Positions 34,851 to 45,511 of a stretch of DNA of 64,000 nt are shown here, piece after piece (the stretch's first letter is position 1; each line of letters opens with the position of its first letter). A program made the translations under genes and the position numbers. Location: NCBI GenBank assembly GCA_029962745.1, contig CM057160.1, forward strand, positions 1,342,501-1,406,500, given 5' to 3'. This stretch comes from Echinometra lucunter. Taxonomy: Eukaryota; Echinodermata; Echinoidea; Camarodonta; Echinometridae. The notes beneath the pieces are model-generated. The model was not told where the DNA came from. It made no database searches and was given only the letters and a program-made list of their open reading frames with translations.

Positions 34851-36400
34851 TATTTCAGGAGTTTACACTTAAGTTCTTTTTGTTACTGATAAATAATTCT
34901 TATGGGAAATTTCGCCTTGCCCACTCCTGCATTGTACCACAGTGTGGCGATGGGAGCAGGGGCTGTAATTATGGAATACAAGAGATCAGATTCTATTCCC
35001 TTTGCAGTTCTGTGATATTTCAAAATGATATTATCGATGCACGACATATTGTATCTTATGTTTTTCAGCAATATATGCTTAATATTGACTTTATGTTTTT
35101 GTATAACTGTACCAAATTGTTTGTTACTACACCGTGGAAATTCCACAAATTTTCAATCCAAGGACAATAGAATAAATCTTTTGAACCTTAAGAATCTCTG
35201 AGGTGCATATGAATTCAACTGATTCACTCTTCGACCCTTCTCGTCCATGGTGCAAATTTGCTAATATTTAGCTTCAAACGTGCTTGCTAAATTAGAGTTC
35301 ACGGCTATTGCTGTGCCGTGTTTGGGATGCAAACATGCAAGTGTATTTTTTTCAGTAAGTAGTTACACACATTGACACAAGTCGTTTTGTCATTGCAAAC
35401 TGAAAGAGTAAAACGAAATAGGAAAAAAAAAGGTCTGACGACGACCTATTAAAAAGTGTACCACAATCTACTAGGTTTTTCTTATGAACACTACCCTAGT
35501 GCATCATGGCTAGCATTGAAATTAATTATCGAATTAGGAAAAAAGGTTGAATGAATTATTTTGACTGTTGGCTAATGAGGTATATAAAACTACCCACACG
35601 TTTTTAATGCTTCATTTGTACATTGGTTTATGGATTTTGAAAATGCCTGTGTTAGTCGTAAATTTAGATACAATCTAGAGGTTCATTATACTTGGAGCCA
35701 TTTTAACAGGCCGATGATGCATGGTCGAAGTCAATGTCTAAACAGCAATGTTTTCAAGCGTACGCATTATCGTGTAAATAGGTCTGAAGAAAATTTTCCC
35801 ATCATCTAATATTTTGTTGCACTATAAATCCAATCAACAAGTGATAAAAGTGCATTACAAAGTAAATTCACCAATACGTAAAAGCTGGAAAATAAAAGTT
35901 ATGGATTTACAGTAGTATTTATTGCTCTTATCGAGTTTGCTAACTTAAAAGAGTCTAAAGGAACCGCCAGAATGAAATAAAACTGTGTTTATTTTGATTA
36001 CTGGCTGTAATTTGTTTCTATCTACACATCCATAAAAAGATAAATGCTGTTGGCCCGTGGCGTAATTTTATCACGTGTGCGTGGCGGCTGTCTTAATTTC
36101 TAAGAAGGTAGAAGGCATCTAACAATGACGTCATTATTTATGTTTGTATAAACAGTCTCTTTCTCCCCTCTCTCCATGTTCTTTGGTCTCCAGTGTACAC
36201 GCTTTTCATTTGTATTTTAAAAAAATTATGGTATCCTTAAAAATTCGTTGCAGAGGCAGAGTTTGACAGCTCTGTAACTCTTTCCTTATCTTCTCTGAAA
36301 TCGTGCTCCCTCCTCACTCTCTGTTTTTTTTTAAATGATTCTGTTTTCACTAGTAATGAACATCTCTTTTTGCGTATAAGATTTGAAGATCTTTGAATGT
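34851..36400. other. AT-rich stretch, no gene seen
   Basis: I see no element, RNA or exon with support. ORFs at 34838-35170 overlap on both strands without recognised content. Confidence 0.5.
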
Positions 36401-37625
36401 ATATTCTTTTGAATTTTGTCTTCCTTTTCTCTTTCTGACTTAGGCTTTCCTCTCCTTTGTTTTATCTCTAACACCCACACACCCCCACACACACACACTT
36501 TTTTATCTCCCCCACCTCTCTACCGTTCCTCTCCCTCTCCCCGTAATATTTATTCCTACTTTCCCCGTAATATTTATTCTTACTTTCCCCTCTCTCACCT
36601 CTCTTTCTCTTCTCACCCTCATGCTCCCCTCCCCCCCTCTCTCTCTCTCTCTCGCTCTCCATCTCATCCTTCCTCCCACCTTTCCCCTCTCTTCATCGTA
36701 GGGCAGACAACTCTCCCGTTTACATAACACCCAACCCCAGATGAAATACATCCTAAGCACAAGGTATCAGGAAGCACAGTACTGGATGCTCGACATAAAG
36801 AAAATCATAACGATCCGTAACCCGAGCTTTGCTTTTACAGCTCCTGACGGCAAAAGATCAAACGCTTATTTACTCCAGAAGGCGTTTCAAGTGTTACTTT
36901 CTTGAACTTAAGTAGTATTAGAGATATGGCGTAAGGGTGTGCGTGTGCGTGCGGATGTATGTGTGTGTCTGTGTGTGAGAGAGAGAGAGAGGGGGGGGGG
37001 GAGGGTGGAAGAAAGCTAGACAGGCAACTTAGGAGTGTGAGGGGATGGGGTGGGGGGGGGGAGAGTGAGAGAGAGGGAAGAGCAAATAGTAAAACTTCCG
37101 AAATTTGCAACGCGTCGCCTTGTCTTTAACGCTGCATGTATTTAGAGTATGGATATCAAACAGCATTTCCACAAAGAATGAAATAAACCTTGATTCAGTG
37201 TTTGTAACTTTGTACAAAGCCGATTCTATGTTTTAAAAAAAAGTTCACCCCAATCCATATATCCCTTTGTAGACAGCTCCCTTTCTTTCCCTTGGAAAGT
37301 CAACTCACAAGTTAGTTGCATTCATTCTCTTTGTGCAGTGCGTGAATGGGATGGTGTTAACTTAAGTGACCGTTAAACTGTGAAAAAGGGGGCGTATTAT
37401 CTCCGGCGACAACAGAAGCGCTTCAGATTTCATTCATCAGTTACAAAGGGAGTCCGCAAAAGAGGAAGAAAAAGGGCTATTCTGCTTTACAGTGGCCTTG
37501 TCTATGTTTCCTCTCTCTTTTATATACTCCAGTGTTTTGAGTTTTAAACAACGAAAAAAGAGATTGAGAGAGAGAGAGAGAAAGAGAGGGAGATGAAGAG
37601 AGGGAGAGAGTCTGGCCGCCTCTCG
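36400..37625. repeat. CT/GA and CA low-complexity region
   Basis: Tracts of CT (36515-36680), CA (36473-36498), GT/GA (36950-37000) and GA (37563-37615) surround G runs. ORFs of 60-100 codons here are products of simple sequence. Confidence 0.85.
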
Positions 37626-38616
37626 TAGTGGTGTGTTTTGTCCTCGAAGACTTCCAGGCCGCTGCGTTTTATTTGCCTTGTATGCAATCGCTTATTGTTG
37701 AAAGTACTTGGCGGCATCACCCTTTGATGTTACAATTGTTAGAAGCGGTATCGTTTGAGGGTAGATGGGAGAGTGGGATACAGACACGAAGGAGAGGGAG
37801 AGAAAGAAAGAAAAGAAAAGAAAAGGAGCTAGGTATGTTATAGCACCCGCCATGGTCATCTCTTTGCTCAGAAATGAATAATAGCATAGCAAGGGTTCAC
37901 TTGGCGTTCGAGTTGTAGAACGGAGAGGATGTGGGAATGAACGTGAGAGAAGCTTGGAGATCGCAAGCCGAAACCCATTAACGTACACTTGCATCGGGAA
38001 TCTGGTATCCATTTTCAGAGGGAATGCAGCAGTGTGGTAGAAGAACAGAATTTGGGATATTTAATAACGTCTGAAACTGTTTTGGATGCTATCCTTCCAT
38101 CTCTGGACTGTTTACGTATATTCAAGGAGAGATAGAGGTAATATAGTCCTCTATAGGTATTTTGCTTTTTCACTGACGTAGAAACTATCCCTTTTCTGTA
38201 TTCTTGGCGCCCCGTGATATATAAAAAGTAATGCGTTTATACGTGTTACCATTATAGTTATCGTCATTGTTATCATAATTTTGTTGCTGTTACTATCATT
38301 AATTTTTATCATCATCCATATTACTGTTATGATGATGACGACGACTACGTTGATTATTGTCGCCATTATTTGAGCTTCATCGTCATCATCGTGACAAGTA
38401 TTACTAATAATATATGATTTTTTTTTCATTCCTAAAAAAAGAAAAATCTACTGCTTCTGGGCCATCATTAATTTTCAACCTGCGTTTTCTCGTTTTTGAA
38501 GGATCAGAAAAGATGCTCTATCTTCATATTTTGAGCCAAATGATACATCTCTCTCTCTCTCTCTCTCTTTTTAAAATTTCATACTGTAAACAGTTCTTTT
38601 GTTACCATCCTACCCA
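37626..38616. other. No gene seen; ATC-rich patch
   Basis: 38215-38400 is rich in ATT/ATC/GTC trinucleotides. A CT run lies at 38549-38568. Confidence 0.5.
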
Positions 38617-39420
38617 TACGGAAGCTTATAAAAGTGCCACCGAGATGACGAGATAATTTAGGCCAAGAAGACGAGAAGACGAGCCAAAGAGGAGATGACG
38701 ACTTCTTGGAACTCGGCATATCGATTTGTTTTGGACGAGAAGACGAGATGACGAGTTCGTGAAACTCGACAACTCGACTTTTTAAATAATAATAATAATA
38801 ATACATAGGATTTCTATAGCGTCTTTTCCATTTTGATTAAATGCTCAAGGTGCTTTAAAAATACAGATATAACAAAACACGTTTAACGACATTACGACAA
38901 AGAAAAAAAAATGTCCGTCTTCAAACCTAGTACCTGCTAGTGAACAAAGGATAAGAAGACGAGGTGACGAGTTACTGGAACTCGGCAAGTAGACTTGTTT
39001 AGGACAAAATGACGAGATGACGAGTAACGAGATATTGGAACTCGGCAAGGCGACTTGTCTGCGACGCGAAGACAAGGTGACGAGTTATTTAAACTCAGCT
39101 AGTTAACTTGTTTAAGATGAGAAGACACGACGACGAGATTGTGGATCTTAGCAAATTCCAGTAACTCGTCTTTTAACTTGTCTTCTCGCCTTCTCGTCCC
39201 AAACAAGTCGCCTTGCCGAGTTCAAGAACTCGTCATCTCGTCTTCTCGTCCCAAATAAGTCAACTTGCCGACATCCGATAACTTGTCATCTTGTCTTCTT
39301 GTCCTAAACAAGTCGACTTGTCGAGTTCCAAGAACTCGTCATCTCGTCTTTTAACTCGTCTTCTCGTCTTCTTCACCTAAATGATCTTGTCATCTCGGTG
39401 GTACTTCTAAGCTTCTGTAT
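38617..39420. mobile_element. Foldback element with modular arms
   Basis: The ends atacggaagcttataaaagt and cttctaagcttctgtat begin arms of about 65 bases, including ccaccgagatgac. Repeats of gacgagatgacgagtt and ggaactcggcaag follow, direct in the left arm and inverted in the right. A LINE tail in reverse (aataataat...gctcaaggtgctt) sits inside at 38785-38860. A possible TACCC target duplication flanks it. Confidence 0.82.
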
Positions 39421-40635
39421 ACCCACGGTGCATTTGAAATGAACATGCACGTTTGTTGGGTTACAATGGACAGAACTGTGGGTAAAATACTTTCCAAATT
39501 TTACCCAACAAACATGCAAGTTGCTTTCTGTAACCCCAAATGAGGAAAAATTTACTTGACCCTTTTGAGAGTGCCTTTACTGGCGTGATGCCAAAGTTTT
39601 TCAACATTCAATGTCACAGCAATATTCTTCGAAATGTATTGGAGTGTAATTGGTTTGATATATTTGATTTTCATTGCTTCCAGACCATTAAACACGGGAC
39701 AACATTGTGGAAACATTTCAAATGAAATTCATTTTAGGAATGAAATACGATACGCATATGCAAATAGGTACTCGATATTTTTTTAATATTTATCAATACT
39801 AGAATCAGAGCTTACAGTTTATTTAGATCTTTCTTATAATTCAAGTATACTCTAAGATAAAGAGTTCCCAGTATATTTCGTGGAAACGTCTTTTAGGCCA
39901 GATAAAATGATTAGTGGTTACTTCATCCCATCCTCCTGTACACTTTTTTTCGGCCCACCTCAAACTATTTGTTCCGCACTTTTTTTGTATTTGTTCTAAT
40001 ATGAAATAAAAATTAATCTGAGTACATCTTTAATATGAGGTGGCAAAAACACCATAAATACGATACATTTTTACATTGTTTATAGCCTCTGAAAGGCTTA
40101 TATAATGAAATGGTTTTTTTTGAACACACACATAATATGCTGAAATATTCACTGAATAGCATTTCTATGTGGAAGCAAAAAATATTAATGGAACCCCTTC
40201 TCAGTTTTGAAATATCCGGACGAGAAATTAGGAATTAATTTTGCTTGGCCTTACTCCAAAGCTAGTCAATATATCATGGACGCATCAGTATTCTTCGACA
40301 TACACTATATTTATTGATTTATACATTTTAACTTCAACAACCTAATACAGTAGTATATCCCCTTACCTTTTAGAGGTGGGGGATTTACAATATACTCTCC
40401 ACTTTTCAAAAGAAGAAGAGATGTTTGAATCAATTAGTTGGGGTTTTTGTGGGGGGTGAATCTATCATAAGTAGGAGTTATAGCAGTAAAATTTCTTTTT
40501 TGAATTAAAAAACTAGAGACAGTATTATAAGGTCCCAATAACTGGTCGGAGAGGGTATGTGGGTGTACTCGGGTGTGAGTTCGCGCAGGAATTTCGCAAA
40601 AGATTTCGATCATATTCCCAATACTTTACACAGTA
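39421..40635. other. AT-rich stretch, no gene seen
   Basis: It begins with a small imperfect inverted repeat (acccaacaaacatgca / tgcacgtttgttgggt, 39445-39530). Nothing else is recognised. Confidence 0.5.
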
Positions 40636-41005
40636 CACACTAAGAAAAAAATTGCACCCTAAATGCAACACTGGCTGCACCTTTTTGGGTGCAATCTTGC
40701 ACCCCGGACGAAAAAAGGTGCAAAAATGCACCTTTTTGGTCTTGTTTGCACTTTGAATTCCCCGTTTACACCCTAAAAGGTGCAACTTTGCACCTTTTAG
40801 GGTGCAGAGATTTTTGCGTACAAAAAGGTGCAAATTTGCACCTTTTCTAAAAGGGTACAACTCTGCATCCTTTAGGGTGCAAAATGCCACTAATTGCACC
40901 TTTAAAGGTGCAAAAAGCTTGTAAAAGGTGCAAATTTGCACCCTAAAAGGTGCTCCCAGTGTTGTATTTGAAGGGTGCAAGATTGCACCTTTTTTTCTTA
41001 GTGTG
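40636..41005. mobile_element. MITE, CACACTAAGAAAA ends, copy 2
   Basis: It has the same ends and TA flanks as 33746-34121 and similar internal palindromes (aaggtgcaaatttgcacctt). TA target duplications are usual for the Tc1/mariner superfamily. Confidence 0.88.
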
Positions 41006-41208
41006 TAAAGGGATTTACTCCGGTGGTAAGTTCTTAACCCCTTGATTACTGAAACCGGTCGATCCCTGTATTAATTCACTGGGATTTTGAGAATTCAGCA
41101 GTTAACAGGTTAACTTGGTGTTACAAAGGTAAACGCGAACTCAAACTATCTAAACCAAGTGTGAACTCACATGTAACGAAGAGGGACATCAGTTCCTATA
41201 CTGTTCAT

Positions 41209-41472
41209 TATGGTGGCCCTGAAGTACGCTCGACAACAGGTCATGTGCGACGTGAATTTCGCATCCCAGGTCCTGAACTTTGCATCCCAAGTCGTGAAAT
41301 TCACGACCCGCGGTGCGAAATTCAGGACCCGTGGCGCGAACTTTGCATCCCAGTCCTGAATTTCGCACCGCGGGTCGTGAATTTCACGACTTGGGATGCA
41401 AAGTTCAGGACCTGGGATGCGAAATTCACGTCGCACATGACCTGTTGTCGAGCGTACTTCAGGGCCACCATA
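41209..41472. mobile_element. 264-bp near-perfect palindromic MITE
   Basis: The two arms of about 120 bases are near-identical in reverse complement, with a spacer of roughly 25 bases (gtggcgcgaactttgcat). GTTCAT flanks both sides (41203-41208 and 41473-41478), a 6-bp target duplication. ORFs on both strands are alike because of the symmetry. Confidence 0.93.
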
Positions 41473-42650
41473 GTTCATCGATATACAGTATAAGGCATTC
41501 AACTCATAGTCATTCATGATCTGGAAACAGTACCTGTCGCACACGTACACGAGTTCCCGCGAGGAAAGAAATGAAGTTGTATCGCTTTTCAGCTATTTAT
41601 ATAAGATCGCAACGTAGTATATACGACGTGTTTGAAAAGTCTTGGGGAGGGGGGGGGGGGGGCATACATCGTAGATGCATTGCTGTGAAACTCATGGAAC
41701 AAATGCCTAAATGCTACACGCTATCTCCCCATCATGCATCAGTTTAAAGTCCTTTGGCACACCTTGGTGGTATCTGGTGGTGAAGAGGAGGAGGAGGAGA
41801 AGAAGAAGAAGGAGAAGAAGAAGAAGAAGAAGAAGAAGAAGAAGAAAGAAAGAAAGAAAAAAAAAAAGAAAGAAAGAAGAAGAAAACTTGATATATGCAA
41901 GTTTGAAAACCTGAAATATGCAAGCACTGATGGAGATATTTTATTTTTGTATGATCAAGCGCAAACGATGAAATTACCGTTTTCTGCATGGTCTTTGATT
42001 GGTTCATTTGGAGCGGGGTAATTAATAGGCACCGTTTTACCTAACGCCTGACAACGATATCAAACAAAAGTTCCGATTCTCTCCCCCCCCCCCCCCCCCC
42101 TCTCTCTCTCTCTCTTTGTGCTTAGAAACCTTGAAAGCTGCATGAATTGAGCATTTCACCAGAAAAAAATCAATATCAATCGGTCTCTCTTGAGACCGTC
42201 GGGATCCCATTGAATTGCGTTTTTCTGACTATAAATTTAGAACTTGGCCTTTATCTTTATATAGGCCAGTTTATCACTAACAAATTAAATCGTCAAGGGA
42301 ATTGGCGATTGAATCAGCGTTTGGAATAAAAACCCGGTCTTTTCTACCCTATACGCGTGAGAAGGCAATGTTTGAAGAGAAATTTCAATACCCGATCAAA
42401 TCGGCCATCAGCGACAAAGTTACCAATTGCATTATTTTCTGTTGTAGCTGCCTCGGCTACAAGAGCTTGATTTGGGGTAACAGAAGTGAAAGAACAGTCG
42501 AAACTTTTAAAATATCCAAAGGAGAGGATTCCCTTGAATATGTCTCTCACCCTCCTACCCATTGCCTTCTTGATAAATACCATTATCTATGTCAATCGTA
42601 TTTCTGCTACACGTTTTTTTTTATTGCAATCTTTTACCTTGTTTTTTTTT
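41473..42650. other. NOTUM upstream DNA with microsatellites
   Basis: It contains G run 41649-41662, (GAA)n with GAAA 41783-41885 and a C/CT tract 42080-42115. Small ORFs show no domain; 42200-42500 is unique-looking and unassigned. Confidence 0.6.
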
Positions 42651-42660
42651 TCTCAAACAG

Positions 42661-42709
42661 AATTTTATATGTGACACTGCTAGAAAGGTAATAAACAGCG
42701 AAACTCATC
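42661..42709 (+). promoter_or_regulatory. NOTUM 5' UTR segment with a start-stop uORF
   Basis: The acceptor gttttttttttctcaaacag ends at 42660. Between it and the coding ATG lies ATGTGA at 42669-42674, a minimal start-stop upstream ORF. Such elements can stall ribosomes and lower translation of the main frame; that is known of the class, not shown here. Confidence 0.55.
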
Positions 42710-43113
42710 ATGATGTCACGGACATCGTCGTCGTCACTAACTCAGCGACTTCAAACTATTCTACCTCTCATCATTTTCCTCCTCAACCTCGTCGACAATG
42801 GCCGAGGACGAGCTGCGATGCGACCTCGAAACAATGACCCCGGTGGCCAGGACCACTTAGACCAGGAACTGCCTGCTCACACACAGACCATCATCCGCGG
42901 TCCTGTTCCTAATGGAGACCAGTTCCAGCCTGGACTAAACGAGAAAGAATATGTTCTCGATCTGAATAACCTCAGTAATGATAACATTGTGGAACAGCTC
43001 CAACACCTTGCCTCGGCGCTCAGCACGTGTGGCTTCGACGGGCAGCTTCAAAAACTTCGACTACATCACGTGACGAACAGATCGGTCACGTGCAATGATG
43101 GCTCACCTGCAGG
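42710..43113 (+). CDS. NOTUM: NOTUM exon 1 (signal peptide and N-terminal region)
   Basis: The start is MMSRTSSSSLTQRLQTILPL followed by IIFLLNLV, a secretion signal with a Ser/Thr-rich front. The exon ends SVTCNDGSPAG, conserved in all Notum proteins, at donor GCAGG|gtaagc. A strong acceptor, tctcaaacag, at 42651-42660 shows that the 5' UTR continues upstream through another exon. Two adjacent ATGs start the frame; either could be used. Confidence 0.95.
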
Positions 43114-45418
43114 GTAAGCTGTCAGACATGTGTGCGCGTGTGTGAGGGAGGTGTGTAGGTGTGTGTGTAATTGGGTTTGGGGGAAAATAGAAGGGGAAAA
43201 AAAAGAATAAAAAAAATTGTATCAGATCGAATTTATAAATCGTACATGTCTTGTATCAGATTTATTGGAAAATAATTGTATTTTGTACATGTATTAAGCT
43301 TATTGAAAAAAAAAAAAAGAATTGTATTTTGAAGGACAATTTGAATTGTAAGATTAAACCAAATTAAAAACAAATACAGTAAAAAAAAAAAAAGAATAAA
43401 TCAGATATATATTCATGTATATAGGATTATTTACGTTTGGGACCGACCTTTGACGTGATCATGCCTCAGGTTTGAATCTTACCAGAGTCAGTAGTAGGCG
43501 AAAACAAAAAGCTGACAGTGGACGTTACCGCCAGACCAACTCCTGCTCCCTCAGACAAGTTGTGGCGGAGCTAGTATAATGGGCATCGGCATCAGGGCAT
43601 GTGTCTCTTCCCCATCCCAATGAAACGGGGAAAGGGAAGAAAAATGGGAGAAAGAAAGATTGGAGAAAGAAAGGAAAGAGAAAGAAAGAGAGAGAGAGAG
43701 AGAAAGAGAGAAAGAGAGAGAGAGACAGACAGAGAGGGGTGGTTAAGGGGAACACTATGGTACATGTATGTATGTGGAAAGAAGATGATATGCCTGGGGA
43801 AAGGACTTGTCGGACATTTCATCCGACAAAGTCTGTTTTATCCGACAGTTGCCATAGTAACGATGCTTCTCAGCCAATCAAAATCAAGGAAAGATGTCAG
43901 ATCTGACAACTTGTGAGACAACAATGTTGATGAAACGCCCCCCCCCCCCGATCCCTCGCACTCCCTTCCCATAATTGGTAGTCTTGAACAGCATTGAAAC
44001 TGATCGAGGCTTCCATGATAATACAAAAGTATTATTTTTACAGGATTAACAAATAAAGCCTTCTATCTAGCAAGCACTATTCATGATGATAATTTCAAAC
44101 ATACATACTGATGTACTGATGATACTTTAAGATATGAAAATCATCCAGAAAGACCAGAAAAGAATAGTTACTCACTAAAGAAGAAATCAAATCTATGAGT
44201 TGTTACAGGGCATGTCTGCACGAACCATGATTTGATCTTCAATTCGTATATCATTGATTTTTCAGATACTACCTCCGTAAATCATATGGAAGCAAGAAGT
44301 GGCTTATCTTTCTCGAAGGTGCGTTTTAGAATCGTACAATCGTTTTATTTTCATTTTATTCATTTTTGTCATGTTTAAAGGGACGGTTTGAAAAGTTTAT
44401 GAAATCCTTCTTTGTTTTTTTTTTCTTGAAAAGCAGGGTTTTTCATCATTTGACATTTTCAAGAATTTCATGCATGTTTTCTTTTTGTATATCATATAAT
44501 TTAATCTTCTAAATAATGCCCTTTCGTGATTTGAATGTTAGAAAATGAGATTAAAGACACCAATTCTAAATGAAACAAGCTGAGTTTACGATATACATTT
44601 GCGTGGACATCACAGTAATCTACACTCGTTATGATTTGCTGATTTTGCTCTGATGTTTTGATACCTCAGTAAACAGTTGAACATCACACTTTTACTGTTT
44701 ATCCTTCCTCGCAGGTGGTTTCTATTGTTTCGATTCTGAAAGTTGTCGAAATCGATACAATCAATCGATAAATCAGATGAGTTCAAGAGGATGGCCGCAA
44801 ACTAAAACAGGTATCGACTCGGCTCTTTTGATATGAATTATAGTTAATTTTCACGTAATTTTTTCTCAAGCTTAACTTAACAGAGTTTTTATTTCTTTTT
44901 GTTCCCCCTTTTTTGTTGTTATTGTTATTCTTATATTTTCCCGCAAGTAATGTATTATGTTCCAGGGTCGGCTAATCACAAGGCTTGTTTCCTATCTTGC
45001 TGTCCCTCTCATACTAAATCCAATGTACTTTGTTATTCTTGTTTCTTGTGTATTCTACTTTTTGTATCATGTATATTTACTGTTTTTTGCATATATTTTA
45101 TGGATTTTTATGAGCAAATAAATCGAATTGAATTGAACTGAATTCAGCTCAAGCTCTGTGGAATTCTCTACCCTTAACAATCAGGAATACACTTTCCCTT
45201 TATGATTTTAAGACAGCCTTAAAGGCATAACTTTTCCTACACTAGTGTAACATTTCTTATTTAGATATGTCAGTGTGCATTTAGTAGTGTTATCTGTCCC
45301 CTTAGATAAATATGTAAAACGTACGTTTTTTTTAATGTTATAAGCGCATAGAGAATTAAGGTTTAATTGTTATGCGCTCAATAAATCGAAATTTATTATT
45401 GTGTTATTATTATTATTA

Positions 45419-45511
<93 letters not shown>

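Noticed and set aside
36416..37110. Ser/Pro/Leu-rich ORFs
   Set aside because: CT and CA simple repeats explain the composition.
41167..41550. 127-codon and 110-codon ORFs of similar sequence on opposite strands
   Set aside because: They are both readings of one palindrome, so the shared protein text comes from DNA symmetry, not from coding selection.
41711..42021. Lys/Glu/Arg-rich ORFs
   Set aside because: They are translations of a GAA/GAG microsatellite.
45400..45508. Regular ATT repeat as a possible CRISPR-like array
   Set aside because: It is a plain trinucleotide microsatellite forming a LINE tail; no spacers, and the genome is eukaryotic.
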